A model generated the notes under the pieces. That model searched no databases. It saw only the letters and a list, made by a program, of their open reading frames with translations, and had not been told where the DNA came from. From contig NW_023501043.1 in the NCBI RefSeq assembly GCF_014066305.1, positions 1,240,001 to 1,304,000 on the forward strand: a stretch of DNA of 64,000 nt. The letters run 5' to 3'. The position numbers and the translations under genes are program-made. Numbering within the stretch: the stretch's first letter is position 1; each line of letters starts with the position of its first letter. Below are positions 48,188 to 59,466 of the stretch, piece by piece. The stretch is from Letharia columbiana. Taxonomy: Eukaryota; Ascomycota; Lecanoromycetes; Lecanorales; Parmeliaceae.

Positions 48188-51100
48188 TGTCAGGGACTCA
48201 ATAGTGTATGTGGTAACTCTATATTGTAGTATAAAGAGAATACTATCTATATAGAATTATTATAAGTATAAGCTTCACAGTAAGATAGAAAGGCTAAAAG
48301 GCCTTAATACGCTAAGCTTAATTAGACTATAATATAAGTAAGATTATAAAATTATTAAAATTATAATATTATCTTCTTCTTTAATTTAAAGCTTCGGCGA
48401 TAACTATTATATAATAGATATTAATCTTATAAAAAGTATATTTAGATATATATAAAGTAATATCCTTAGATATATTAATTTAGTATTTTATTATAAGATT
48501 AAAATCTTTCTATAAATCGATATAGCTACTATAAATTAATAGCGCTAATAGAGAAAATTATTCTAAAGATCTTTTAAATAATAAATAAGAGTTAATGATC
48601 TCGAGATAGTAATAGTAAAAGTCTACTACTAGATTCGAATATTTTATTATATCTATAAATAATTATTAGAATAGATTTTTCTCTATTTTAAGATCTCTAT
48701 ATCTAGTTTTATATATTAGATATTTCCTCTTACTAGTTAAGAAATTATTTTTTTATTTATTTAATTTAAATTAAACTATTTCTTTAATATTATAGATTTT
48801 ATCTTCTTTATTAACGTCGATAGATAATAGCGAGAACTTAATCTATTCTAATAATAAGTTATTATTATTAAGATATAATAGCTATAAATAAAAGATAGAG
48901 TAAATATTATTTATAAAATTAGAAGTTCTAACTCGTAAGCGAAGTTATCTAAAACTTTAATAATTTTAAATAATTCGAAATTCTTATAATTTAGTAATTT
49001 ATTAGAGCGTATAATTTTAATATTTCTTTTATTAAGTATAATTATATCTTTAACTTTAAATTCTAATATTAAAAGTTAATAATAATTAGCTTATTTTTTC
49101 TATAAAGCTTATAATTATTTAAATTAATTTTTTAGATAATTTCTTATAATATCTATCTTCTTAATAAACTTATTAATTAATTTAATATCTCTTCTCGCTT
49201 TTAAATTAGCGAATTAATTTTAAAAGATTAAAGATTTTACTCTTAAGTAAAAAATATATTCTTTGAATAAGGAAATGATAATATATTTAATAGGATATTC
49301 TTATCGAAGTTAGCTTCGAACTTTACTATTAATAATAAATTTATCTAATTATCTTAATTATAATTAATATAAATTTTAAGATATTATTTTAAAATAGCGT
49401 TAGCGTTCTTTATTTATTTATTAGTTTCGAGATAAAATATAATAGAGAGTTTAAGTCTAATTTTAATTCTTTTATATAATTTTCTTTAGAAATATATCGT
49501 AAATTAAATATCTTAATTGAAGATAATAATAAATAAATATTCATTTTCTCGCTATATAAATTTAATAAAAACCTAAATTACTATCTTCACTTCTAAGAAG
49601 TCTAAAAAAATAAATTTCTTCTTCTTACTAAGTCTATTTATAATTATTATAATATATTAATAAAAGTATTTATATTAAAGATAAATAGATAATAATATAA
49701 TAAAGTTAATAAAAATATCTTATTAATACTATTCGAAAATGGAAAGAGATTTAAGTAAACTTTATTTATTCTCTTTATAAGTTTTAAATCTTTTATAGAT
49801 ATAATAGCTCTTAATATATCGAGTAATAAAATTCGTTATTTTTAATTAATAGTAAAGTTTACTTATTCTATCGTAGATTAATAATCTATTAGCGTAGCCT
49901 TTAAGTAAAGAGTTATAAATATCTATAATAATTTTAATTCGTAATTCGAGAATATTCGATATATATAATCTATTATTAATATATAATAATCTATTATAAA
50001 GATAATAATTATCTAATTTTAGCTTAAGATTATTCTTAATTATTTTAAATAATAGTTTTTTCTATCAAAATATCTTTAATTAAATAATTTTTTAAGCGAT
50101 ATTATTATAATTATAAATATCTCTTATTTAATATAATAACTTAGAAGTATTAATAGTAGAGATTTCTCTCGATTCTTCTATAAATTCCTCTTAAGAAGTC
50201 TTTATTAAAGTCTCTAATAGTAATTCTTTATTAGACTTCTTATTATTAATATTATTTTATTTATTTTATTTATATAATATTATAGCTAAAGAAATAATAT
50301 TTTTTTTATATTATTTAGAAATATAATAATAAGATATATAATATTCTTAATATCTTCGTTAAGATTATTATCTTTTAAAATTATATAATATTAATAATAG
50401 ATATAATCGTTATTCTTATTTTTAAATAAATCTTCTATTTATTAAATAAGATTATTAAATTTAATACTTTATTTTTCTAAATAATAAATAATTAAAAAAT
50501 TAAATTTAAAAAAAAACTTCATCTATCTTACTTAGTAAGAATTAAATTATTTAAAAAATATAAAGTATTATAAATTTTTATAATTTAAAATAATATTAAT
50601 AAAATTCTTAATAGAGATATTAATTAATTTAGAATATTATTTTTCGAAGACTTATATTATAGCTATAAGTTTTTTATTATAAATATTATAATTATACTCT
50701 ATAAAAGATATCTTTTTAAAGAGAAATATTATAGATTTAAATATTTTATCTTTATCTTCTTATAATAGAATAATAATAATTATAAAATTAAACGCGTTTA
50801 TTTCTAACTAAGTCTTTTTATTTAAATTAAAATAAATAAATATAAAGATAATAGTAAAAGCTTTCTTAAGCGTTTTAAAAGTAAGTTATTTAAGATATTC
50901 TTAAATCTATAGATAGATAAAGTTTTTCTTCTATTAAATATAGATAAAATTTATTAGAGATATCGCGATTTTAAAGTACTTCGTAATAAACTTTTAATAG
51001 AAATTAGCGAATTCTAAGAATATTTATATATCTTTAATATATCTAGATTTCTTCTATTAAGTAATAGCTTTAATTTTCTTTATATTTATTTTTACTTCTT

Positions 51101-52559
51101 TCGTTATAATAATTAATTCTAAATATTTAATTTTAATAATATAAAAATTATATTTATTAATATTAAGATAGAGGCTAGCTTATCGAAGTTTCTTTAATAT
51201 CTTTTTTATATATTAAATATATTTATTTTTAATATTATTATAGATAAGAATATCGTTTAAATAAATAATATAGAATATATCTAGATATTTATATAAGATA
51301 TTATTAATAAATATTTAAAAAGTAATAGAGATATTATATAATTTAAAAGATATTATTATATATTTGAATAGATTATATTAAGTAAGAAATACGATTTTTT
51401 CTTTATAACTCTTTTTTATTTTAATTTCGTTAAAAGCGGCTATAATATCGAATTTATTATATATTCTTATCGCGTATAATTTAGCGAGAATCTCTTTAAT
51501 TAATAAGAGAGTATTTTAATTAGAAATAATAAGTATATTAAGAGCTTTATAGTCTATATATAATTTAAATTCTTTATTAGATTTCTTTATAATTAAAATA
51601 AATATTACGTAGAAAGAAGTACTTAGTCTAATATAGTTTTTTTTTAATATTTTATTAATATATTTCTTTATAATTAATATCTAATCTCTAAAGAGTTTAT
51701 AAATTCTTTTTAATAATAGAATAATTTCTTTTTTAAGATTAATTTATAGTTAATAAAGCGATAAAAGAAAGATTTATTAGTTTTAATAGTATTCTAAATA
51801 TCTAGCTATTCGTAATATATTATAAAAACTTATTTCCGTAACTATTTTATAGTTAGTAATTTCTTTCTTAGCTTATAAAAGAATTTCTTATAATCTTTTA
51901 CTATAATAGCGACGATATTAATAATAAACTTTACTTTCTTATTAATAGAATTAAAAAATTATTTAAAATTTTAAAATTATATAATAATAATTTAATTCTT
52001 TAATTTTTTAACTATCTTAATAAAAATATAGATAAAAATCTTTACTATATTCTTTTTTTAAATATAGTCTTTACTATATAATTTAAATTCTTTTTTAAAA
52101 ATTTATTATTACTTTAAATAGTAATAAGTTTATTATATAATAAATAATTAAATATATAATAATTTAAATTAAGTATAATAGTTCTAAATTTTTAAAAATA
52201 TATAAGAGTTATATTATTCTAACTATAATATTTCTAAAATAATATTAAATTATTTTAATAAGATAATTAAGTATTAAAGTTCTTTTATATAATCTTTTAA
52301 AATAAGTTTTATTAAGATTATATATATAATATTAGAAATAAAAATAGATTTATTATCGACTAGTTATAATCTATAAAGTTATATTAATATTACTTTAAAT
52401 AGCTTATTTATTTTAATAAAAGATATATTTATAAAGCTTAATATTAAAGCTTCGATATTTAAAAGATAATTAATCTTAATCTATTTTATTAATATAATAA
52501 TTTTTCTATAAAAGTTTAATTAGCGTTTATTTTATAAAGAGATTTTAATAGTAATAATA

Positions 52560-53300
52560 TCACCTCGTGAGGTAGTAAGTCACACCCTCGGGCACTAAGC
52601 CTAATATAGTATAAATCCTACATAAACACCGACTTCCGACGCTACTCCTCGATTTTCACACTAAGGGCCAGCTAAGCGAGCGGAGAAGATTTTACCATAT
52701 AGCTACATAGATACATAACAAATGAAGCAATTTGTCTACAAATTCAGGTACCACTGTAGCAACCTATTCTAATCCTCCATGCAAATTATCTAAATCAGAG
52801 GTAACCCATTTAGCCCGGGGAAAAACACTCAATATCATGACTTTTGGCCTACATTTGGCCTACAATTAATCGCTATCCCCTTAATCTTCACTACCCCAAA
52901 ATATTTCATCGTCGTCGTTTACCAATACATGAAGATCCTTCTAGTATCTTCGCTTCCGGCGATAACAGGGTGTGTTACATTTACCACATTTCCAAGAGGT
53001 TTGTAACATATATCTCTTCCTCGTATTGCCAGAAATCTCGCCCAATAGCCTTCGTTTCTTCTACTTCTGGTAGCGGACGCTTCCCATAGGCCGCTTTCTG
53101 GTCTTTAATCCACTTGATATCGTCCGAGGGTCCTTCAATCTCATACTCATCGACGCGCATAGTGTAGGAAGACGTTTATATAGAATTGTGTGGATATTAT
53201 GGTTGACAGTAGGGGAAGAATAATGGAATGCTACTTTTTTGTCTACACAGCCCTGTAGGGCTTAGTGCCCGAGGGTGTGACTTACTACCTCACGAGGTGA
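52560..53300. mobile_element. 741-bp TA-flanked element with 42-bp perfect inverted ends
   Basis: Inverted ends TCACCTCGTGAGGTAGTAAG... (52560-52601 and 53259-53300) match over 42 bases without mismatch, with TA at 52558-52559 and 53301-53302. Normal base composition inside RIP-saturated DNA, so it is a young insertion in the gypsy element. It contains a short ORF on the minus strand (52981-53160). TA target and size fit a Tc1/mariner-type non-autonomous element, but the ends match neither the Tc1 family at 17575 nor the small TIR element at 32064. Confidence 0.9.
52981..53160 (-). CDS. Short ORF (59 residues) inside the TA-flanked element
   Basis: ATG at 53158-53160, TAA at 52981-52983. Strongly acidic N-terminal half (MRVDEYEIEGPSDDIKWIKD) and FWQYEEEIY near residues 43-51. 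A TATATAAA string lies 15-22 bases upstream. Just before the stop, a second frame reads KCGKCNTPCYRRKRRY, a Cys-rich basic segment. It could be joined by a frameshift or an unseen intron, so the ORF may be the start of a longer zinc-binding protein or a captured exon. I do not recognise a family. Confidence 0.35.
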   Translation of the reverse strand: MRVDEYEIEGPSDDIKWIKDQKAAYGKRPLPEVEETKAIGRDFWQYEEEIYVTNLLEMW

Positions 53301-55000
53301 TACGCGAATAGAGAGATAAAAGCGAGTATTCTTTCTATTTTTAACTCTTTAATTTTTATATATAAAACTTTTAAGTCTCTAGCGGCGACTTAATTAAAAA
53401 TATTTAATTTTTTAATTTTTATAATAATTTAACGAGGATATTCTTCTCTATATCGACGACTTTTAAAACTATATTAATTTATTCTATTAATAAATCTATA
53501 TTTCTATATAGAGTACTATTATCGCTAAAATAATATCTAATTTTTAAATATTTAAAATATCTATCTTTTTTTCAAATTCTATTTATTAATAGCTTAAAAT
53601 ACTTATATTTTTATATATAGAAATTTTCGATAGTAATATTATTATTATTTTTAATAAAGAAAGAAATACGCTAATTATTCGAGGGGATAGAATTTCTATA
53701 ATTATTATTAGTTTTATTAATCTTTTTCTTACTTTTTAAATCTAACGCGTTATTAATAGCTTAAAAATCTATATTTAATATTTATAGAATAATAGTTAAT
53801 TTTTAGAAAGTATTAAAAGATTATTTTAAAATTCGATATCTTAGACGTATAGAGATTAATTATTTTAAATTAAATATTTTATAAATATTAGTAAATTCTA
53901 AGGGAGTAATAGCTATAGAGAATTATACGTAGAAATTCTTAAACGATTTCTTCTTATCTATTACTTTTATATTAAATTTAAAATTAAATATCTTAATATT
54001 CGATTTAATAATCTTATTATATATTTCGAATATATTATTTAATTTATTAATTATTTCTTAGACGATTTAATATAAATTTAAGATATTTTTATTTACTCTT
54101 ATTTTAATAATATTATATATAATAAATTTATAATAATCTCGTATATAATCGATTTTTTTAAGTTTAATAAGAAAGATTATAATACTTTATTTAAATTTCG
54201 CTTTAAGATATTAATATTAGCTATTCTACTTATCTTAATTATTAATATTATAAAAATTTAAGACGTTAAAATATCGTTTATTTAATTCTATATTCTCTAC
54301 GCGATTTATAATAGAAATATAATATAAATTTTAATAAATGTTATTAATAAAAATACTCGACTAACGAGATATAATCTCTATATCTTTTTTATCGAAGTTT
54401 TTTAAATTAGTTAATATAAAAGATTATTACTTCTTTAACTATTACTCTTTACGTCTTAAATCTTACTTAAATTTTTTATAATAAGTTTTATAATATTAAT
54501 GCGATATCTATTATATCTATTATTAATATCTCGCTTATAAGATAATTAGTTATTCTTATTATTTAGCTAGATAATAATTATTAATATCTTTATCTTAATT
54601 TAAGCGATATTATAGTTAAATTCTTTATTTTATTATTAAAATATCTTAATATTACGATTAATAGTTCGAAAGCTTTTTATTAATATTTTTAATTTATTAT
54701 ATTAAGTATTAAAAGTATTAATAATACTTTTTATAAAATTCTATAAATTAATAATAGAGATAAAGATTATAATTAACTCTTTTTCGATAATATCTATAAA
54801 TTATACTTCGATATAATTTAAATTAAGTTCGATAATATATCTTCTAAAAGTAGAATATTTTCTTTTACGTCGTATAAATAATTTAGCTTTAAAGATATTT
54901 AAGATCTTTTTATTAAAGTTCTTAAGTTTTTTTAAATAATAATATATCTATAATATATCTATAATAGTTTAACTTTAGATATTATTTCAATTTGAGATTA

Positions 55001-57530
55001 AGAAATTTATAGCTAATATTAAATTAGTAAGAGTATAAAGAAGATTTTATCTAGGGTTTATTTTCTTTAATATATTAAAGATATCTATTTTTTTAACTTA
55101 TTAAGTCTTTTTATAAATTTATAAAATTAATAAATAAAGAAAAGAAAGTTATAATTTACTATATCTTTAATATTTATAATTATATATTTAATTATATAAA
55201 TAAAAAACTCGAAAAATTAAAAAGAAAGAGAGTTTTTTAGAATTTTTTTTTTAAAGTTTTTAAAATAGCTTATAAGAAATTAATTATCTATTATAATTAA
55301 ATTTAATTAAATTTAAATTATTTATATAAATAAGTTATACTTCTATATTTAAATTATAATAATATAAAATTAAAGAAATTAAATTAAAAGATTAGAATTA
55401 AAAAAAAGTTATAAATAAAAATTTATTAAGAAGCGCTTAAAAGTATATTTTAAATTATTAAGATATTAATATAAAAAATTAATTATAAAAAATTAAATAA
55501 ATAAATTAATAAAATAAAAATACGCTTAATTAAGTAATAGAATCTAAAATTAAGAATTTAGATAATAAGAATAAATATAATTAGCTTTAATAATATAAAT
55601 AAAATAATAAATCTTCTAATTATTATTCTAGTTATAATCTTACTTCTATTCTTTATAAAGCTCTTTTTAATAATTTAGCGAATTTTCTAATTCTAAAATA
55701 ATAAAAGAAATTAAAATTTAAATATATTATAATTACTCGAATAGTTTATAATATTCTTTATTCTCTCGCGAGAGTTATTATATATAAGCGATATTTTTTA
55801 ATAATTAAAAGATATTATAATATTTAAAAATATTATTTATTAGCGATATTTTATATTTTAATAATAATTTTTTATATAAAATATTAAGAAAATAAGCTTA
55901 AATAGATTAAATTTAATTTTAAAAAAGATTTTAATATATTAAATTAGATTAAAAGAGCTAATAATACTTTATATAAAAATTTAATTAATAATTATAATAA
56001 TTATATTAATAAAGATAATAAGCTTATAAAAAATATTTTAATAAATCTAATATTTATAAATTTATTAAGATATATCGCTAATACTCTATAATATATAGAG
56101 AAATAATTAATAAATTTATAATTAAAGAGAATTATTAATAATAAATTTAATCTTAATAAAGAGATCTAAAATAACTTAAAAAGCGAATTTATTTATAAAT
56201 AATTAATAAGTTTATTTAAATAGAGATAGATTTAAGATATATAAAAGAATCGCGATAGAGTAGACTAGAAGAGAAGTAAAGAATTTAAAAAAAGAACGAA
56301 TATAAAGTTTATTAAGCTTATTTAACTCGTTAAGATAAATATATAAATAGAGATAATTATAACATTTTATTCTTATAAATTTTTTTTATATTAATATTTT
56401 AAAAAGAAGAATAGAGACGCTTATAGTTCTAATTATTATTCTAATTATTACTATTAATAAAAAGATAAATAACTATATTAGATTACTCTTTATATTCTCT
56501 CTCTCTTAATAAAGAAGAATAAATATATTCTATATATCTTAATCGAATTATTCTATAAATATAAAAATGTTAACTAGAATATCTTATATATATATTATAT
56601 TATAATATAATATCACGAATATATCATATCGTGAAATATCCCGTTAAGATCTCGAACCCATATTAGAAAAATGAAATGATATTTAATTCTATTCATATCA
56701 TATTCGGATACGATATAATATCACTTAATATGAAATATTCTATGAAATATATTATACCTTTTCGACCAGTAATTTTAACTCGAGAACGCTATCGCTATTA
56801 AAGATCTCTTATTCTATTTTAATTATATTAATATTATATCTATATTAATTCTAGCTAGTTTATTACTCGCTAATTTCTTTTATAAATAAAATTTATTAAA
56901 ATATTTTTTATAGAAATTATCTTTTAGATCTTTATAAGTAGCGAATTTATCGTTATTTAAACTATATTAGATAAGATTATTATCGAGATCTTCTTATTTA
57001 ACTTTATATTTAAAATAATTTTTAATAAGTTAAGAGATAATCTTTTTTTAATAACTTATCTAATCTAATTATTAACGTTAATATATTCTTAAAGAGAATT
57101 TATCTATCTTAATAAAAGATTATTTATTATAAGATTTAAGAGATTAAGATAAAAAATATTATAGATTTTTATACTTAGCGAAAATTCTAGATAATATAAG
57201 ATTCTTATAAAATCTATAATTTTAAATAAATTAAATCTTCTATAATTTAATTTACGAGAAGAATAATCATAGATAATATTCTTATTACTTTAAAAAATCT
57301 TATTATCTATTTAAAAGATAATCTTTTATTAATACTTATTAGCTTATATAATTATAATCTTTTAAATATAATTTATAATATTTTTATCTAAGTAATATTA
57401 AAACGCTTATAAATAATCTTATAATTAATAATATTCGAGCTAAAACTTATTTAAAAATAAAATCTCTTATTTATAAGAAAAGATAGAATATTAATAATCG
57501 ATAAAATAGTATTATTATCGATAAATTTAA
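55001..57530. other. AT-rich RIP-type DNA up to the isochore edge
   Basis: No further element identified except the foldback relative at 56585-56779. Base composition switches within a few bases at about 57531, where GC-normal sequence (cggctgctgtgccggctgc) begins, 60 bases beyond the 3' end of the kinase gene. Confidence 0.5.
56585..56779 (-). mobile_element. RIP-mutated arm of the foldback element family
   Basis: In reverse complement it follows 6926-7070 closely: AAAAGGTATAATATATTTCA for AAAGGTATGATATATTCCA, then 'catttttctaatatgggttcgagatctta' for 'catttttctggtatgggttcgggatcttg'. Differences are almost all C-to-T or G-to-A. The outer end continues into CTGGTCGAAAAGG, the same terminus as the small TIR elements at 28602 and 32064. 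This links the foldback and small TIR families. Confidence 0.75.
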
Positions 57531-57593
57531 CGGCTGCTGTGCCGGCTGCAGGTCCCAATGCCTCAAATCCCGCTGCGCCGAGTACAGGTACCG

Positions 57594-59236
57594 TTAAACC
57601 CGATCTTCCAGCAGAGCTCTCTTGGACCTTGCAGCTTCTGCAGGATCGTCATGTCTTCGGTCCTGCTCTAGCGCTATTGGAAGCCAGCAGTTATGCTCCA
57701 GAGCCTGTTCGGCCGACCACCGATCCTGAGGCCTCCATATGAGCAACTTCGAGACCAGGTCGACAAGAGGCTCACCGTCAGTTCCCCTAACGTAGGAATC
57801 ACGTAGAGTCCTGAGAATCGATGCGAGCTGATCCTGCGTGATCTTCGAAAACTCTCGGGCCTTGTAACCTAGGACTTCGGCGATTGCATACCCGTAAGCC
57901 CACGTGTCAATCTTTGCCGTGTAGGGACCATCCCTGGCTACCGTCCAGACTTCAGGCGCTAAAGTGTAGATTGGGCCAATTGTCGTGACTTTGGACGTCT
58001 TTGCTTCGACGGCTTTGCCGTAATCGCAGAGCGCAGCGCGAGGAGGGTCATTAGACATAATGAGCATGTTTTTCGGCCTGATGTCGCGATGCATAATTCC
58101 CATGGCATGTAAAGTCTTGAGGCCTTCGAGTGGTTCTTTGAGAAAGTGTAACTTCGCCGGTCGTGGAATGCTCGTGTTGCCCCAGAATCCTCCCGTGAAA
58201 TCCGAGATTGCGCTGGGCATGAAAAGGAAGAGCCTCTCTAAGACACAGCAGATTTCAGGACGGCCGTGCTCACACATCGCGCTCAAGGTCGGAAGTAAGC
58301 CAGGCTCATTCTGAAGTGTGTCAGGAACATCATATACAAGGCTCTGTATATACATACCGTAAAGCGTGTCCCCATGCTCACCTCTGCTAAAACCTCAGAC
58401 TTATTTCTTGCTTCCATTCGCAGCTCTTTTATAGCCACTAAATCGCCTGTCTTAGTATCGAGTCCCTGGGTGATCCAACCAAATGCGCCTGATCCTCGCG
58501 TTTCGAGTTCAAGGTACCGTCCCCTCAGAACGTAGTTGTCGCCAGGCATCCTCTGCAGTGGTCCTATCTTAAACTGATTGTGCCCTAGTAGTTGTGCTTC
58601 AAGGAACCTGTCCCTTTTCTCAAAGTATGACATCCTGTACTTCTCCGCCACCGTATGCTCCAGCTCATACTCACACATGCCCGCCCGGATCCTTGTCGAG
58701 TGTTCGTATACAAGGTGCTCTTCGTCGTAGTCCAACTTGACCCACTTGCTACCCAATCTATACTCTACTGATGCTTTATGGCTTCCTCCCTTTAACATGA
58801 GAAGTCCAGATTGTCGGTTAAAGTGGAAGATCATATGTACACTAGCAAGCGACATGCTTAGTTGATCACCAGGTTATGATAAAAGGAGGTCTACCCCACG
58901 GTTTGCCGGTGATTTTTTGGTTCCTCGACCCACTCTCCAGCCCAAGTGAGGAAACTCTGGTTCACGTTCTTGATCGAAAGAAAGGACGAAATATGCTGAA
59001 TTTTCCATTTGAAACCCCTCAGTCTCACCTTCGAGCTGGCTATCACAATCGGTGGAACTCTCCACGGGTTCAACTGACGCTACAGGCATTGCACTGCTAA
59101 CAAGATTCCGCTCCAAGAAACGCATATGAAATGTCTTATTCTCTTCGACATAAATATGGGTTGCCGAGAACAAACGTTGTGCAATTTGATTGCGGGGTAT
59201 AAGCCTGGCAAAATCGCCATTGAATGTATCAGCCAT
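57594..59236 (-). pseudogene. FHA-domain protein kinase with one in-frame stop
   Basis: The ATG at 59236 starts an exon to 58382, followed by an intron at 58311-58381 (GTGAGC donor, CCTGACA branch, CAG acceptor, phase 0) and a second exon to the TAA at 57594. Total is about 523 codons. An FHA domain lies around residues 85-170 (GWRVGRG, then SVHMIFHF, both typical of FHA strands), so it should bind phosphothreonine peptides. The kinase follows with RGSGAFG, VAIK (Lys at about 270), HRDIRPKN, DYG for DFG, and LAPEVW. FHA-plus-kinase proteins act in signalling such as the DNA-damage response, though this divergent type is of unknown role. A TAA at 58874-58876 falls inside the FHA domain; CAA with one C-to-T change at CpA would restore reading. 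The remainder is clean, so it is a very recent pseudogene, a truncated gene starting at MSLASVH, or a sequence error. Confidence 0.8.
58311..58381 (-). other. Intron in the FHA-kinase gene (71 nt)
   Basis: Minus strand GTGAGC...CCTGACACACTTCAG. It falls between VLAE and NEPGLL, joins two frames at phase 0 and removes the frame change between the exons. The branch string CTGAC lies about 10 bases from the acceptor, usual for filamentous fungi. Confidence 0.85.
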
Positions 59237-59280
59237 TCGAGCTTGCTCTCTATTCTAGTTCAAAATTTCCATGCCGCAGA
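59237..59280 (-). promoter_or_regulatory. Residual 5' flank of the kinase gene
   Basis: Only 44 bases separate the kinase ATG from the LINE tail. Any original promoter has been displaced by at least 4.7 kb. No TATA or CCAAT string is visible in what remains. Confidence 0.5.
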
Positions 59281-59304
59281 GATTGATTGATTGATTGATT
59301 GATT
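59281..59304 (-). repeat. LINE 3' tail, (AATC)6
   Basis: Six perfect GATT units on the plus strand, AATC on the element's own strand, preceded by TGATGT. Several LINE clades end in short simple repeats instead of poly(A). This marks the exact 3' junction with the kinase upstream region. Confidence 0.85.
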
Positions 59305-59466
59305 ACATCATACTACCCTGAAGTCTTGCCCTAGTGGCCGACTATGCGAGTTACGTAATCTATCTGATCCTTTCGGCCAATCATATGGTCTCAAATAAAT
59401 GAGGCTATACAAGTCACCGTCATGGTTCTGCGTCTTGGGTACTTGATCCTTGGGAAGGGGTGCACC

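Larger units (their letters stand above)
48188..55000 (-). mobile_element. RIP-destroyed Ty3/gypsy retrotransposon, minus strand
   Basis: The left boundary TGTCAGGGACTC at 48188 is a plausible outer LTR end (minus strand ...CCCTGACA). On the minus strand the frame around 51275-51080 reads YLNDILIYNNIKNKYI followed by KKDIKET and NIYNF-type residues. This matches gypsy reverse transcriptase after the YLDDILIY box, with Asp-to-Asn as RIP predicts. Gag-like sequence would lie to the right (53300-54900). A 741-bp element is inserted at 52560-53300. The right end is uncertain; RIP-type AT sequence continues to 57530. Confidence 0.6.

Noticed and set aside
58874..58912. A 38-nt intron removing the TAA in the FHA-kinase gene
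   Set aside because: GT and AG can be found, but 38 nt is too short, the frame would shift, and conserved FHA residues would be lost. A nonsense change explains the data better.
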